Of a DNA stretch of 64,000 bases, positions 52,622 to 64,000 are shown in pieces. A model generated the notes under the pieces. The model had not been told where the DNA came from. It made no database searches and was given only the letters and a program-made list of their open reading frames with translations. Every line of letters starts with the position of its first letter. The first letter of the stretch is position 1. Location of the stretch: positions 4,783,001 to 4,847,000 of the forward strand of contig JAOTON010001526.1 of the NCBI GenBank assembly GCA_034440635.1, given 5' to 3'. This DNA comes from Lepas anatifera (taxonomy: Eukaryota > Arthropoda > Thecostraca > Lepadidae). The translations under genes were made by a program, and so were the position numbers.

Positions 52622-52805
52622 TAATAATTTTTGAGGCTTATCGACGCACCAACTGTCAGGGCCATTTGGCGTCACCAACTCTTTCCCTATTGGAAGGGTT
52701 TCTCGGGAGCCAGCTTACTCCTTATTCAGGGAAGCCGCCGAGTATTGAACACGGGTCGGCTGCGTGGAAGTCAGCTGCACTTACCAATCCGCTAAAGCAC
52801 CCCCA
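52622..52805 (-). mobile_element. tRNA-derived SINE, copy S2
   Basis: Same family and orientation as S1: tRNA-like head at the high-coordinate end, GTTGGTGCGTCGATAAGCC core, A/T tail at 52622. Flanks TTGCCATCATTTTA (52608-52621) and TTGCCACCATTTCA (52806-52819) match at 12 of 14 positions. Confidence 0.8.
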
Positions 52806-53264
52806 TTGCCACCATTTCAACCTTTTATTTTGGATTCTCAGACACTCAAAGAAATATTGTGACCCATGCTCATATACCACTGGAGCGTATCAAGGGAAAT
52901 GGATGAGCCATTTCAGCGGATCATGACCCTTGCAAGTCATATTTTTCCCAATCTATCTATCAAAAATGTTTAGAAGCAATAGGTAAAACAAACAACATAG
53001 AAACTAGATACAGATCCAGGAAAACAAGCCAGTCTGTGACCTTTTCAGAGGCTGCTGGTCAAGGAAAATTGCTTATAGTCTGTAATAACGATGTTCGTCT
53101 TCAATGAATAGTAAAACTAGAAGAGTGCTAAAGCCAATGTAAAAGAAATGTCAGGAATTGAACAGCAATAAATATCCGCAATAAATAAGATGGGCGTTCC
53201 GGTATTACCAGCAAATAACGTCAGTTTGCATGGTGGGGGGCAATCAATGGATCAGTGGATACCA

Positions 53265-53422
53265 TCAGTGGCGAATACAGGGAGGGCTAGGGGCTCAAGC
53301 CCCTCCCCTGAAATGCCAGAGTGCCTATAGTTAATGCATATCCTTAGGCTGTTCCAAGATAATGGTGGGAGAGGCTCGAGCCCCCTAGCCCCCCCCCCAA
53401 TGTTGCCCTGGATCCGCCACTG
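53265..53422. mobile_element. Short hAT-like MITE (158 bp)
   Basis: The ends CAGTGGCGAATACAGGG and, inverted, CAGTGGCGGATCCAGGG define it. Flanking octamers GATACCAT and GGTACTAT match at six of eight positions, an eroded duplication. GGGCTCAAGCCCC near the left end is mirrored by GAGCCCCC near the right. Confidence 0.72.
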
Positions 53423-53439
53423 GGTACTATCCATACTAT

Positions 53440-53660
53440 CCATGAATCTTGAGCCATAGGCCCTGGGCTTAAGTTCCGGAAGAGCTTCTGAATAGGTTGA
53501 TGTGATCCCCAAATCCCTCCCAACAGGATGAGAGTTGGCGAGTCCGTATAACATTGGCAGTGGTAGGGCACTTGCATTTTGAGCCACAGGTTCCGGGTTC
53601 AATTCGCGGAGTAGCCTCTGAATACGTTGATCTGATCCCCAAATTCCGTATAAAATTGGC
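53440..53660 (+). mobile_element. Two partial SINE copies in tandem
   Basis: Two successive partial copies of the SINE seen at 54032 lie on the + strand. Each shows a GAGCCA...GGTTC-type B-box region and TCTGAATANGTTGATNTGATCC; the first continues to CCAACAGGATGAGAGTTGGC. The second B box reads GGTTCCGGGTTCAATTCGC and its A box ATTGGCAGTGGTAGGGC. Tails are missing. Confidence 0.6.
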
Positions 53661-54031
53661 AGTTGGCACGTTGCTAAACGAAAATATTATCATTATTTCG
53701 GGTTATATGAACTAAGTAAGAAGCTTAACTAGTTCTCTCAAAGGGTAAATGATAATGGCTGGCAACAAAATGACAATATGTTGTGGACATTGTATGTGGG
53801 TTATACCTGTTTCATGCGATGTGGTTTCAAATGGGTGAAGTCATGTCCAGGAAGGCTGGGGTGCTGAAAAATATTTATTTTTTAGTTCATTCTTAGTACG
53901 ATGATAGTCAACATTTGCATGCTTTAGTAGTCCTAGATACTTTTTGTTGAAATAGTACAATCATGGTTACTGGCCCCTGCATTTCACCTCTATCCTTCAA
54001 GGTCTCTGACCACGACGCTTTTTTAGGTCTG

Positions 54032-54206
54032 TTATTATTATTGTTGGGGTTTAACGACGCACCAACTGCCAGGGTCTCGGCGTCGCCAACTCTCACCCTG
54101 TTGGAAGGGATTTTGGGGATCAGATCGACTTTTCAGAGGCTCCGCCGGGACTTGAACCCGGGACCGGTGGCTTAGAAGACAGGTGCTATCCACTGCCACC
54201 TTCCCT
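54032..54206 (-). mobile_element. tRNA-derived SINE, copy S3, with perfect target duplication
   Basis: On the minus strand: GGTGGCAGTGGATAGC (A box), GGTTCAAGTCCCGG (B box), GAGAGTTGGCGACGCC, GTTGGTGCGTCGTTAAACCC, then an AAT-rich tail. The 14 bp flank CTTTTTTAGGTCTG is repeated exactly at 54018-54031 and 54207-54220. It is the best preserved copy and probably a recent insertion. Confidence 0.92.
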
Positions 54207-54220
54207 CTTTTTTAGGTCTG

Positions 54221-56092
54221 CTCCAGCACAGGAAGCACAGGTCTTTCAATGTTTTGGCACGGGCGTGCTGTATTTCTGCATTTATTCTAAGCTTCCTGAA
54301 AATATAATAATCCTCATTTCATGTTTCAGTGTTGTATTGTGTTTCATTGTCCGTCCCCATCTCCAACTCCTGTATTTCAACTTTCCGGATTGGTGATAAA
54401 CGGGTTTGGCATCCCCAAATAACAACTTTATATAACTAAAAAAATCTGTCCAAACTGTTAACACATGGAAGAGCCGGAAAAAAAATTTGAGAAGCAGTTA
54501 CTTCACTACAAAAAATATAAAAAGAGTAGTATGGTAATGTCAAAAATGATACCATGAAAATCATTCAAAAGCACATGAAGAGACTACAACGATCCTCTCT
54601 CTTTAAGCGTACGGGCCATTGCATCGTTAAAAAAACACACAACCAGCTGCTGCCGTTTGTGGCTTAAGATTGCATGAAAATACTTGTATGGCATAATTTC
54701 TAGCATATTCTTAATATATATTTAACTAAAATTGCTACTATATTATGTTTATAGTATGTTAGGCTACGATCAACTTTGAAGCACCCACTTTTCAACTGTC
54801 CCAGGCCTGCGCAGCTCTCGCTCAACAGAACAATTCCACGACAGCCGATTATTTTTCCCCCAACCCGTGAGCAGCCGTAAAAAAGGCAGCCCCAGTCCCC
54901 CTTCGACAGAAGCAGTCAGAAAATGTCAGGCCCCCTCCCCTTTGGCCGCTAACATCATATGTGAACAGCCTCTTACTAATTCGGCCGCCCACAACCCGGA
55001 CCTCGAGCCGGTCTGGGCGCTGCGACCTGGACTGCTTCAGGACGAGCGAACATCGGTGTTGGTCATGTCTTCATGCTATAACCCCAGGAAGAAATAAAAT
55101 AAAATTGGAGTGGAAATAAAATAGCAAAGGTGCTTTTTAAATAGTCTCCTCCCTCAATGGCATACAAGATGGAATGATAAGCGGCTTATTATATCGAAGT
55201 AAATGACATTTCGAGTGTGTCGTTCCGTCAGTTCGACAACATAAATTCCACCACTTTTTTACTCCAACTCACCGTCAGATCAAATAAATGCAGTAAACCT
55301 GTTATTTGTTGAGTTTTTTCTCGATCTGACCATAAATCGTTCTCGAAATATACGCCCATTGTACTATTTATCCGTACTAGGTGGCATCATTTCAATGCAA
55401 ATGCAATGGCATAAGACAATTTTTATGTTTTCTTCATTAGCAAATATAATAGAATCGGACTTTCAGACTATTTAAGCATAACCTTCTTCCGTATGTGATT
55501 TGCCAACTGCAAAGGGAATCGGATCAAATATGAAATTCCTATCCGATCCCATTCCCCGTCAAATTTTACAAATGAAACACCGATGAAAGCTGGCAATAAG
55601 TAACCAAAAGCTCCGATTGTATACACATTACCGTTAATTCTACTTGTGGTACTCGTTGGTAGTTTATGTGGTTTGAATCGTAGATCAATAGATTACTATT
55701 CTCAACAGTGCCACTTGAAACATTTTTGGAGGTAATTTCACTTGACTCATCCTAGTAACCTGACCTGGGATACCCTAAAGCTATAATTCTCCGGTTTAAA
55801 AAAATACTGAGGAATGCGTGCCAAATATTGTTTATTGTTTATTTGTGTCATGAGCAACAGGTTACCCCAATTACAGCTCATGTCGTATCGAAGACTATGA
55901 AACACTAACGACGATCGAACACTCAGCTTATACAGGATACAATGATTCACATACGCACTAAATACAAATAAAACGTCCTAAGAAAACAAGGGGAGATCAC
56001 TGCAGACTTTTTATATACGCGCGGACTTGAGATCTGAACTGACAAAATGTTGAACTGAATACATCTGAATTTTGACACACGGTTAACCCTAT
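54221..56092. other. Noncoding stretch, nothing recognised
   Basis: AT-rich apart from a GC-rich patch at 54800-55080 that gives a 76-codon frame without known domain, ending in AATAAAATAAAA-like sequence near 55095. No terminal repeats seen. Confidence 0.4.
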
Positions 56093-56096
56093 TTCC

Positions 56097-57329
56097 GGCA
56101 GGGGGGGGCTAATATTGCCCCCCTTCAGGTTTTTCGAGAATATCTCCGAAACGGCTTGCGATAGAACTTTGAAACTTCCTGACTTTTCCTAAAACTAGTA
56201 CAGGCAGGTTTTCTGAAATTTTCAAGATTATATATTTACCAGGGGCGGAGCTATGGCTGGGTTTTTGGGGAGGTTCTATCCACAAACCAAGTATTATCGT
56301 ATGCGATGGGTTTTTTTGTAAAAGGAAGCCGTCTCTGCTGATCCTGATACCAGTTATATGGTTTTATTATATCATTTTTTATGTGAGATGATAGTGCATT
56401 CACAATTGTCACTATTTGTATTCATCAGGGGCGGTTACAGCAGTTCAAAATGGGGGGGGAATGTTATCAAGAAGGACTAAACGTTAGTAAGTGAGAAGAC
56501 TGCTTACAGCCGTGTCAGGGCGAATACAATTGGGTATATGAAAAATCAAAATAGTTATAACCCAATTCTAGATTACCAGAGGCGTGTCCAGTCACTACAC
56601 ATTTTCAAAATGTATATTCCCAGCCAGTATCACCGCCGCGACTCAATATCGTTGTATATTGAAAATGTGTTTCCAATCACCCCCACCCCCCACGACGAGT
56701 CCTTGATCCGCCTATGTCACCCCCTTTCCCAGAGCTGCCATGGGAGGGTAAAAATTATCAGAAATTAAATTTCAACTAATCGAGGGACTAATATACTCAT
56801 GCATACCATTCGCATATTGTTGGTATGTATTTTACCCCACTGTTTTACCTTACTGCATCCGCCCCTGATGAGTTTTTCACTTTTTTTCTCATTTATTTAT
56901 GTGTCAAAGATGCCAAGCAGTATATGACGGCTTCTAATCCGCGTAACAAAAACTTTTTAGGTTGTATATATTTCCCCTCATAGTCCTGGTCCTGGAACTG
57001 CCATTGAATTTCGAATTTTTGCGTAACTCGAGTATATGAAAATTTTGGGTCAATTATTTGTAAATCTGAACTAGTTTTGTGAAAATCGTACAACAGAGGC
57101 AAGGGTTATGGAAAATCTAAAAAATACACAAAAATTGTATATTTTGCACGACCTTCTCCAAAAAAATAAAAATTTTGAAATTTTCTTTTTTCAAAATAAA
57201 GTTTAGCAGCAGAGGAATCTATGGCACTTTGAATTTTCAAAATCGGCCGGTTAGATTACGAGATCTTAGGGGGGCCGATATTGCCCCCTGCCGGAAATAG
57301 GGGTAGCCGGGAGACTGACGGAAATAGGG
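56097..57329 (+). mobile_element. TTAA element family F (1233 bp)
   Basis: Flanked by TTAA at 56093-56096 and 57330-57333. The left end is CCCTATTTCCGGCAGGGGGG. The inverted right end starts CCCTATTTCCGTCAG and about 25 bp further in repeats CCCTATTTCCGGCAGGGGG, so the terminal cassette is single on the left and double on the right, as in families A and B. AT-cored palindromes (GGGGGCTAATATTGCCCCC type) follow. The middle (about 56238-56870) contains GGGGCGG/CCGCCCC motifs that suggest nested MITEs. No transposase. Confidence 0.8.
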
Positions 57330-57333
57330 TTAA

Positions 57334-59657
57334 GAAAGAGTTCATAGCACCAGCCGCCCGACAAAATACACCTCTTTTAACCGTATCCACCCTGGCGAAA
57401 GGAACGTGGAGCAAAGTACCGTTCATATTCCGGGTGGGTCGCGCGGGGACGTGAAGGGGGAATGTCCCGAGCAAGAGAGCAGAGCCCACCTTCCCGGCTA
57501 GAATTTTTTGAATATTCTAGAAATATGAATATTATAATATAGATAATATAGATATGAATATTATAATATAATATAGTGAATATTATAGAAATATGTCGGC
57601 ACTCCACCCCAACGTTTTCTGGAATCATCGGAAAGGCTCGAGGCGTGTTTAAACACCCCCGCTGGAGAGAAGGCTAATGAAGCGAATTGAGATCCAGGAT
57701 ACAGTCTTCTGTTTTAGAGTACATATATGCATTGCTTTAAAAACTTTCTGATTCAAACAAAGCAAAGGAGGATTTTCCTGAACCCTGTTCTCTATGCCTG
57801 GCAATAAAAGTGTTGACCACACTTGATCGCAAAAAAACACTTCTCGTGTAAAACGAAAAAAATAAAAGCATTTGATAGTGTTTGTTAGAGTTATAAATCA
57901 GGCCTCTTAAATACTATGACGACATATCAGCGCCGTCTGCCCACCCACGAAAATAAAACTGACCAACGAAGCGTTGGCTGTTGTATTTTGACGTGTAATA
58001 CCTCGACCATTAAGTGGGAGGCCTGAACCATGACAGCTCTTGATTCCTTGCGTTATACTTTCGTTTGGTTGATTGCCTCCGTTTTCACGTATTATTTCTT
58101 CTAAAACCTACCTTTAGTCAGAAAATGGCCTTTTCAAGCCGCGGTGTGATGGCACATCAGTGAGCCCCGTAGCAGTTTGTTGCTGCAGGCTGCAACAGCG
58201 CAAAATGGGGACACTGCAGCATTGTCTCCTTGCTGGCGCGCACGCGGCTGAGCACAGCCGACGAGTTCTAGATTCTGGCTCAGTGCCACTTATTCTGGCA
58301 CTTATTTGACGCTTTTTCACTTATCTAATGTTGATGCACGTCTCTGTGAAACCAATCCTTCTCTACAGCCGTTAGAAAATACCCATTACTCTTCTGCAAT
58401 TGTCTTAACTTGATGCACTCTATCGAATGTCATGTGACTCAATGCGCTGCGCTCTCGAGTCCCCCCGGCCTGCCCTACCGCGGAGTGTGGGACAGCCACG
58501 CAACCCCACAGCGCTAGGGGATGGGGGGAGGCAATCCGTCAGCACCCCACGAGACGCCATCGCCCGTGTGCCGGCAGGCCGGTCCCGGTAGCAGCAAACA
58601 CCCTAGCGGCGGCTCCGCTCCGGTGGTCGACCCGCCGCGCCGGCCCGCCGGGCGCGTGTGGCGGCCAAACACACCACTTCATAAAATATCGGGAGGCCGC
58701 CGAACTGGCTAGCCCAACTTTTTGATAACTAAATTAAAGTTTCACATGTATATAAGAAATGTGATCCCCGAAATGCTTGTTTGACGCTTTTTGTTATATA
58801 TATCCTCCCTAAAACAAATCATTTGCAAAAAGATACCATGGATACTGATGACAACATGCCCTTTCATGGGGGGAGCCAATAATTCTGATCGGGGAGGGGG
58901 CACATGGTTGGAGTGGGGCACCCAGACAAGGGCTTCACTTTAGACCAGCGACTCCTATCAGGTGGCCGTTCAATCCTACCTTGGGGGTGCCGATAATGAT
59001 ACCCCTTGAAACTTCACTCCCCCTTCCTCCCCCAACGTTATCCCCTGCCCCAGTGGGCATCTGATCTACCTTTGCTCCCGTGCAGAGCAGGGTTCGAAAA
59101 CCCAGTTTATATTACATTTATGACAGGCATTGGTCGATCAAGGGGGAGGGTTGCAAAATTTTATTTGCACCCCACACCCTCGCATTTTCCCGATTCTCTA
59201 AAAACGGTTTTCTCTATTTTGGGCCCGTTCCCTTCCCCAAACAACCGTTTTAGACCCACCACTACCTCATAGTTCGACAGATTAGAGACGGATCTTTAAA
59301 GTTTCTGTCTAGGTTAAGTTAGAGCCCATTTTAGCTATCATTATATTCATCTTGCTACTGCGAATGCTATTATATATACCTAATAGATATAATTATTAGA
59401 GTTGATCAGATTGCAACTTTTGTTGAAAAGTATACGGATTCAGGGCTAATATGGTTTTCCAAGGAATTGCGGGTTCAATGATACCAATTTTATCAATATT
59501 TAAGGTGGTCTAGGGGTTCCACAAACGGCTTGAAGTTGGGACGTTTTTCCGTTCCGTTCAGCCCTATGTAAGCCATAGCGCACCGTTTTACCGCGGTGGT
59601 CACTAGTGCTCTTAAGGATGGTGCTTGGTTTTTCGGGCTTATTATGGCAAATGATGA
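57334..59657. other. Noncoding stretch with a GC-rich island
   Basis: A CpG-rich patch at 58440-58710 gives a 63-codon frame without recognised features. An AT-rich ATATTATAATATAG block lies at 57530-57590. No gene called. Confidence 0.4.
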
Positions 59658-59661
59658 TTAA

Positions 59662-59823
59662 CCCTCGCCCCACGGGGGGCCATCGATGGCCCCCTAAGAT
59701 TTTTTCGAAATAACAGAAAAACGACGAGACGCAGTACCGCGGTTGAGGGCTTTATCTCTCACCCAATCATTTTCCCACCATCCCTGAAATTTTTTACCCT
59801 GGGTCACCCAAAGGTCAGGTCAC
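59662..59823 (+). repeat. TTAA element family A, left fragment (A5)
   Basis: TTAA at 59658-59661, then CCCTCGCCCCACGGGGGGCC and the family A subterminal blocks up to GGTCACCCAAAGGTCAGGTC, where similarity stops abruptly at about 59823. It points toward the inverted A4 copy 380 bp away. Confidence 0.85.
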
Positions 59824-60201
59824 GGCGGCCGGTGAGTGTTGCGGGGTAGTCCGGCGTGATATTACGGATTGGGTGTTTCGGATGCGCAGTTAGAATACTT
59901 TTTGCCTTCTTTTTGCCAATTTCACAAGATATAGAATAGTGTTTGAGCTCTTTATTCCAATTCCAGGTCAGGGCTGATGTCGAATGCGAGTTTTTTTTGC
60001 GTTAGGGTTTGGTTAATTACGTGGTCTGTCTTCCTATTTTGCGCCGTGTATGACTCAAATGAGCTGATTTGCGCGTCAAATTTATTGCATGATGTATGCG
60101 TAACTTTCTGGTATGCGGATCCCATTGCATCCCAATCTCGGCAGGCATCTGGTCCCTGCCTGGCGCTTCGGTGGCGGGCGTCCCGCGCCGATCGGTATTA
60201 A

Positions 60202-61225
60202 CCCGCGCCCCACCAGGGGTCCGGCGCCACCTTCGCCCCACCGGGGGGCCATCGATGGCCCCCCTCTAACTCCGAAAATATGGGCGTTAGCGCAAATCTG
60301 CAAAGTGCAATAGAAGGCTCGCGTGAATTCAGTAAGAAATTACTTCGCATGTTTTAGTGCTCAGGTCAATGGCTTGACCTCCAGAGGTCAAATTAGGTCA
60401 AGATCGGCTATTTTCACTCAAATATGCAATGATTAAGCAAACTGGGCATAACTCTTATGTCATAAGAGCTATTGAGGCCTGGTAAAGTACATTTGATAGC
60501 AAATTGCCAGTACTTTTTCCGCTATGTGGAACGTAAAGACCTCCCGCCAGTGGTTTGACCGCCAGAGGTCACCTCGTGACCTAATATGACCTGAGGTCAC
60601 GAAAGGTCAAAAAGTGACATTGCCGTATATCAAATAAAAGCCAGTGACAAGACAAACACGATGGTGTTTGTTTCACCGCTCTAGCTCAATTAGGTCAAAA
60701 GTTATTGTCAAAATACTGTTTTTGACCTCTGGTGACCTTGGATGACCTTGAAAAAGTCAAAGGGCAAATATGACCCCTGGGATCCGTGAAAGGGTGTCCA
60801 AAAACATTGTTCTGAGCAGCCTGAGTATTTGCAATCATTTTTGTGGCTTTTATATCATGAAATAGCTTTTCCCCATGCTTTGTCAATGGGAGAGGTCACC
60901 TCGTGACCTGACCTCAGGGGCACGAAATCGAAAAATCCCGGATATACACCTTGTAGACCCTGGAGGGGTCATGAAGTGTAGGAAGTTTCAAATCGATCGA
61001 CTTTGAAATGTAGCTCTTACAGAGTTCTAAAGGTGAAGTGACGTGACCTTGGTTGACCTCGTCTTGTGACCTGACCTTGGGTGACCCGGGGTAAAAAATT
61101 TCAGGGATGATGGGAAAATGATGCAGTGAGAGGTAGAGCCCTCAACCGCGGTGCTGCGCCTCGTCGTTTTTCTGCTATCCCGGAAAAACCTTAGGGGGAT
61201 CGATGGCCCCCCGGTGGGGCGAGGG
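60202..61225 (-). mobile_element. TTAA element family A, copy A4 (1024 bp)
   Basis: Flanked by TTAA at 60198-60201 and 61226-61229. The double-cassette end lies at 60202-60266 and the single-cassette end at about 61195-61225, with the palindrome partly deleted there. Very similar to A3 by eye over the whole length. No coding capacity. Confidence 0.9.
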
Positions 61226-61229
61226 TTAA

Positions 61230-62562
61230 GAGGGCCCCCGCACAAGCGGGCCCTTTGGGTCCGTGGGTGCGGGGTAGGTACCGGGCTTGCCCGGTGCCTG
61301 GTGTTGGGTGCCTGCCGGTGGTGACTCGTCACTGCCGGAGGCTCTCCGGCACGGAGTCTTTTGCCGGCCTCCGCGCCGCTGGGCCCCTGGGTCTGGAGGT
61401 GCGGGGTGGGCGCCGGGATTGAGGCCCCGGCGCCTGGTGCTGGACGTCCCGTCGCCGGGGTGGGGCAGGGTTCATCGTGTGTAACATTCATAATGTGAAC
61501 CTGTGTACGTAATTGAATGATGTTGCCCTTTTCAAAAGGAGATCAAACTTGTCGCCTATTGAACAATTTAGTATACAGTACTTGTCAATAGCGAGTTTAG
61601 TACCGAGTACTCTCCGATCCCAGGTCGATTTGGCGGCCGACTTATTATTGTTCGACTGGTAACTGGTAACTGAATATGCAGCTGCTTGATTTTCGCTTTC
61701 AAGTCATGCGTCATTCTCGGTGCGTAATCTAACGCGAGAAATTGAACCATATAGTCTTGATCCATTATTATCAGACATACACCAAGTATATACCGATACC
61801 TACTCGCCGGCTGTTAATTTTCCACTAACAGAGTCGTGTAATTCATGTGTGAGTGTGTGCAAGCCTAGCTAGTAAACTTGATATTCTATGTCTATAAACC
61901 CCGCGGGAGTAGTTGGTCTTTCGCTGAGCTGCTACCGCCAAATTAATCAGCCAATTCCGATACCAGGACGCCAGCTGTGCATGTTCAGGGATGCAACTCC
62001 TTTGTTTCCAAGGAATCATATTGTAGCGGTCCATGGTGTTGCGGGTGTGTTCAATGCTGGATTAGGCTTGGCGTTGGATGATAGTAACTTTAAGGTCGGA
62101 AATCTTGTGGTGGCCATGATCTCTGGCAGGGGAATGCAGAGCTGGAGAGCTTAATCGAGTAATTCCCCCGATGTATTCCAAGGGAGGATGTGATGTCAGC
62201 TGACGTAAACTATGTTTTCTTTTGTTTTGTTGTTTCCCCACCTCTCTGCCTATGGATGACTGAATTTCATAGAAAGGGTTTTTCTCTTTGCCTTGATCTT
62301 ATTGATCTTGTGAGTGACCATAGAATGATTAATTATTGTTTGATTAACAGAAGCGTATGTTGATTGCCGAAGAACCGAATGGCCGAGGTGTCCGCCGATC
62401 CGCTGACTGATGCCCCACTGTGTTGACGTACTACCTGCTGTCGCCGCTGCCGCGTCGCCCCTGCAGAGGCCTGTGAGGTCTCCGCCCGACAGCGGCAATA
62501 GTCGCTATTCTCACACCGTGCTATCGCATCGAAGTTTTCTGAAATTTGTTAGATCTCCCGCC
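61230..62562. other. GC-rich duplicated segment and possible LINE leader
   Basis: At 61230-61470 a strong hairpin (GGGCCCCCGCACAAGCGGGC) and two diverged tandem copies of a GGTGCGGGGT...GGTGCCTGGTG-type unit lie beside A4. An 88-codon frame at 61888-62154 (MSINPAGVVGLSLS) has no recognised domain. The segment from about 62380 to 62562 may be 5' leader of the LINE that follows. Confidence 0.4.
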
Positions 62563-64000
62563 ATGTGTTCTAAAATTACTAGAAATCAATGGATATACCT
62601 AGCCATGCTCTTGAATATAAATATCTGGTTAATTAGAACTGGCATCGAAACTAACCCCGGGCCACAGTCCAGCAATGATCATCTTCGAATTTGTAGTGTT
62701 AATATTAACAGCATCACTGCAGATGGGAGGATTCAAGAACTTGAGCAATTCATTAACCACAACAACATTGGGTGTTTAGAACTTGTGGAAACCAAATTTG
62801 ACGACTCTATCGATCCTTGCGTATATAAACTGTCTGATTTTCATCCGCCCATCACTCGTCATAGGACTGGGAAAGGAGGTGGTGTAGCGCTTTACTTTCA
62901 CTCTTCATTAGCAATTACTCGCCTGGATAGTTTAGAAGTAGACGAGATCGAATGGATTTGGGCAAAAGTTAAACTGAAAAATGATAATATTATAGTTTGT
63001 TGCATGTATTGACCACCTGGCTCTAATGCCGACTGGAAGGAAATGTTTTTAGAACAGTTGGCTGAAAAGGTTAGCTTAGCAAAAACTCATAACCCGTCAA
63101 ACACAATTTTGCTAGGCGATCTTAACTCGGGAAATAATTACTTAAAACATGCTTTCTCAAATCACTCACCGATAACATCATTTGAAAGGCATTTAAAGTC
63201 AACGGCAGACTCCTTAGAACTAGTTCAAATGATTGACGAACCAACTAGGGTACAAGGAAATGTTCACAATTTACGGGACCTGTGTTTTGCTCTGAATGCT
63301 AATGGCGTCTCGGACAGTGGAGTATTTTCTTCCGTCTCAAATCTAGACCACTTCCCGATATACGTTTCCGTAAAAAATTGTCTATCCCCTCGCATTCAAA
63401 CACAAAAGGAAATATGGGACTATAGTAAATTAGACACGAACCAACTAACTTTCTCATGTCGACCAACTGGCACGCCATTCTGGTCAATGGTATGGACAAT
63501 GCTGTCGGCTTATTTACAACAAAGCTCTTGGACGTGGCAACATTGACCATTCCAACAAAAAATATTTTCCTCAGGGCAAGAGACAAACCATGGGTGAATA
63601 GTACAATCAAGTTACTTTTAAGAAAACGAGACAGGGCTTTCAAAAAAGCGAAAAAACTCCAGGAGCAGTAAAGATTCGAATCATCCAAGTGCTAAGCTTG
63701 CGTGGGAAAAATGGAGGTTATGTAGGAATCAAGCCACAAGTGAAACGCGTAGAGTTAAGGACCAATATATGTCAGCTAAGACACAGGCTGTTCTAATTAG
63801 TAAAGTTAATCCACATAAATACCATTCAACTCTAAAAGAATTGACGGGCCGCAAAAAGCATGCCGAAATTCCTCCCTTAACTGCCAGCAACAATGCGGTG
63901 ATCAATGGCAGCTTGGAAAAAGCAAACGCTTTCAATTCCTTTTTCGTGTCGCAATCAATCCTTGACATGAATGAGCCAGACGAAATAGTAACAGAGCCAC
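62563..64000 (+). pseudogene. CR1/L2-like LINE ORF2, endonuclease part, decayed and cut by window end
   Basis: From ATG 62563 the frame reads a hydrophobic leader (WIYLAMLLNINIWLI) and the 2A-like GIETNPGP, then an APE-type endonuclease with VNINSI, VETKFD, GKGGGVALYF, LLGDLNSG and SNLDHFPIYV, the expected order of catalytic motifs. A TGA at 63010-63012 interrupts the usual YxPPGS motif in frame. The frame shifts near 63450 and again by about 63700, after which it runs open to the window end through a linker ending NAFNSFFVSQS, typical of the segment before reverse transcriptase. With one stop and two shifts this copy cannot make the full enzyme. The clade (CR1, L2 or Rex-like) is inferred from motifs. 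Confidence 0.9.

Noticed and set aside
61888..62154. 88-codon frame before the LINE as ORF1
   Set aside because: No zinc knuckle, coiled coil or RRM pattern; too short and separated from ORF2 by 400 bp.

Overview
The window is a repeat-dense, intron-rich segment of an animal nuclear genome. The only host gene I can name with confidence is a syndecan with an arthropod-like tail ending EFYA. Together with the many TTAA-flanked repeats and long GA/GT microsatellites, this suggests an arthropod, perhaps a crustacean; the lineage is inference. Most short open reading frames are chance frames in repeats or GC-rich noncoding DNA.

Layout. 1-7379 is noncoding, with a 1.2 kb compound microsatellite and GC-rich islands. 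7380-20230 carries the 3' half of the syndecan gene on the + strand: a likely ectodomain exon (7380-7486), a juxtamembrane exon (16189-16384), the last exon with the transmembrane segment and tail (18800-18969), and a 3'UTR with a poly(A) signal near 20214. The 8.7 kb intron holds two inverted 1 kb TTAA elements, a ~690 bp inverted repeat, a hAT-like MITE and a long CT/T tract. The 2.4 kb last intron is filled by two minisatellites: about 43 units of 28 bp that copy the gene's own 5' splice junction, then about 19 units of 41 bp, each with a TTTCAG acceptor-like motif.

27717-31597 is a complete DNA transposon of the Transib/RAG1 superfamily. It has a perfect 5 bp target duplication (CACCG), 36 bp inverted ends that begin with the V(D)J heptamer CACAGTG, and a 749-codon open frame with the D, D, E, C-x2-C and H-x4-H residues expected of the RAG1 core.

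31600-62000 is mostly mobile DNA: several families of TTAA-flanked non-autonomous elements (here A, B, C and F), hAT-like MITEs, tRNA-derived SINEs with target duplications, and a 3.3 kb GC-rich higher-order minisatellite (35520-38780) flanked by direct repeats. Families A, B and F share an asymmetric end design: a short family-specific cassette occurs once at one end and twice at the other. The window closes inside a decayed CR1/L2-like LINE (62563-64000) whose ORF2 begins with a hydrophobic segment and a 2A-like motif.

Functionally, the syndecan exons form one transmembrane heparan-sulphate proteoglycan; its GAG-bearing and signal-peptide exons are not visible and probably lie upstream. The rest is transposable elements and satellites. 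Family membership was judged by eye from motifs, ends and target duplications.
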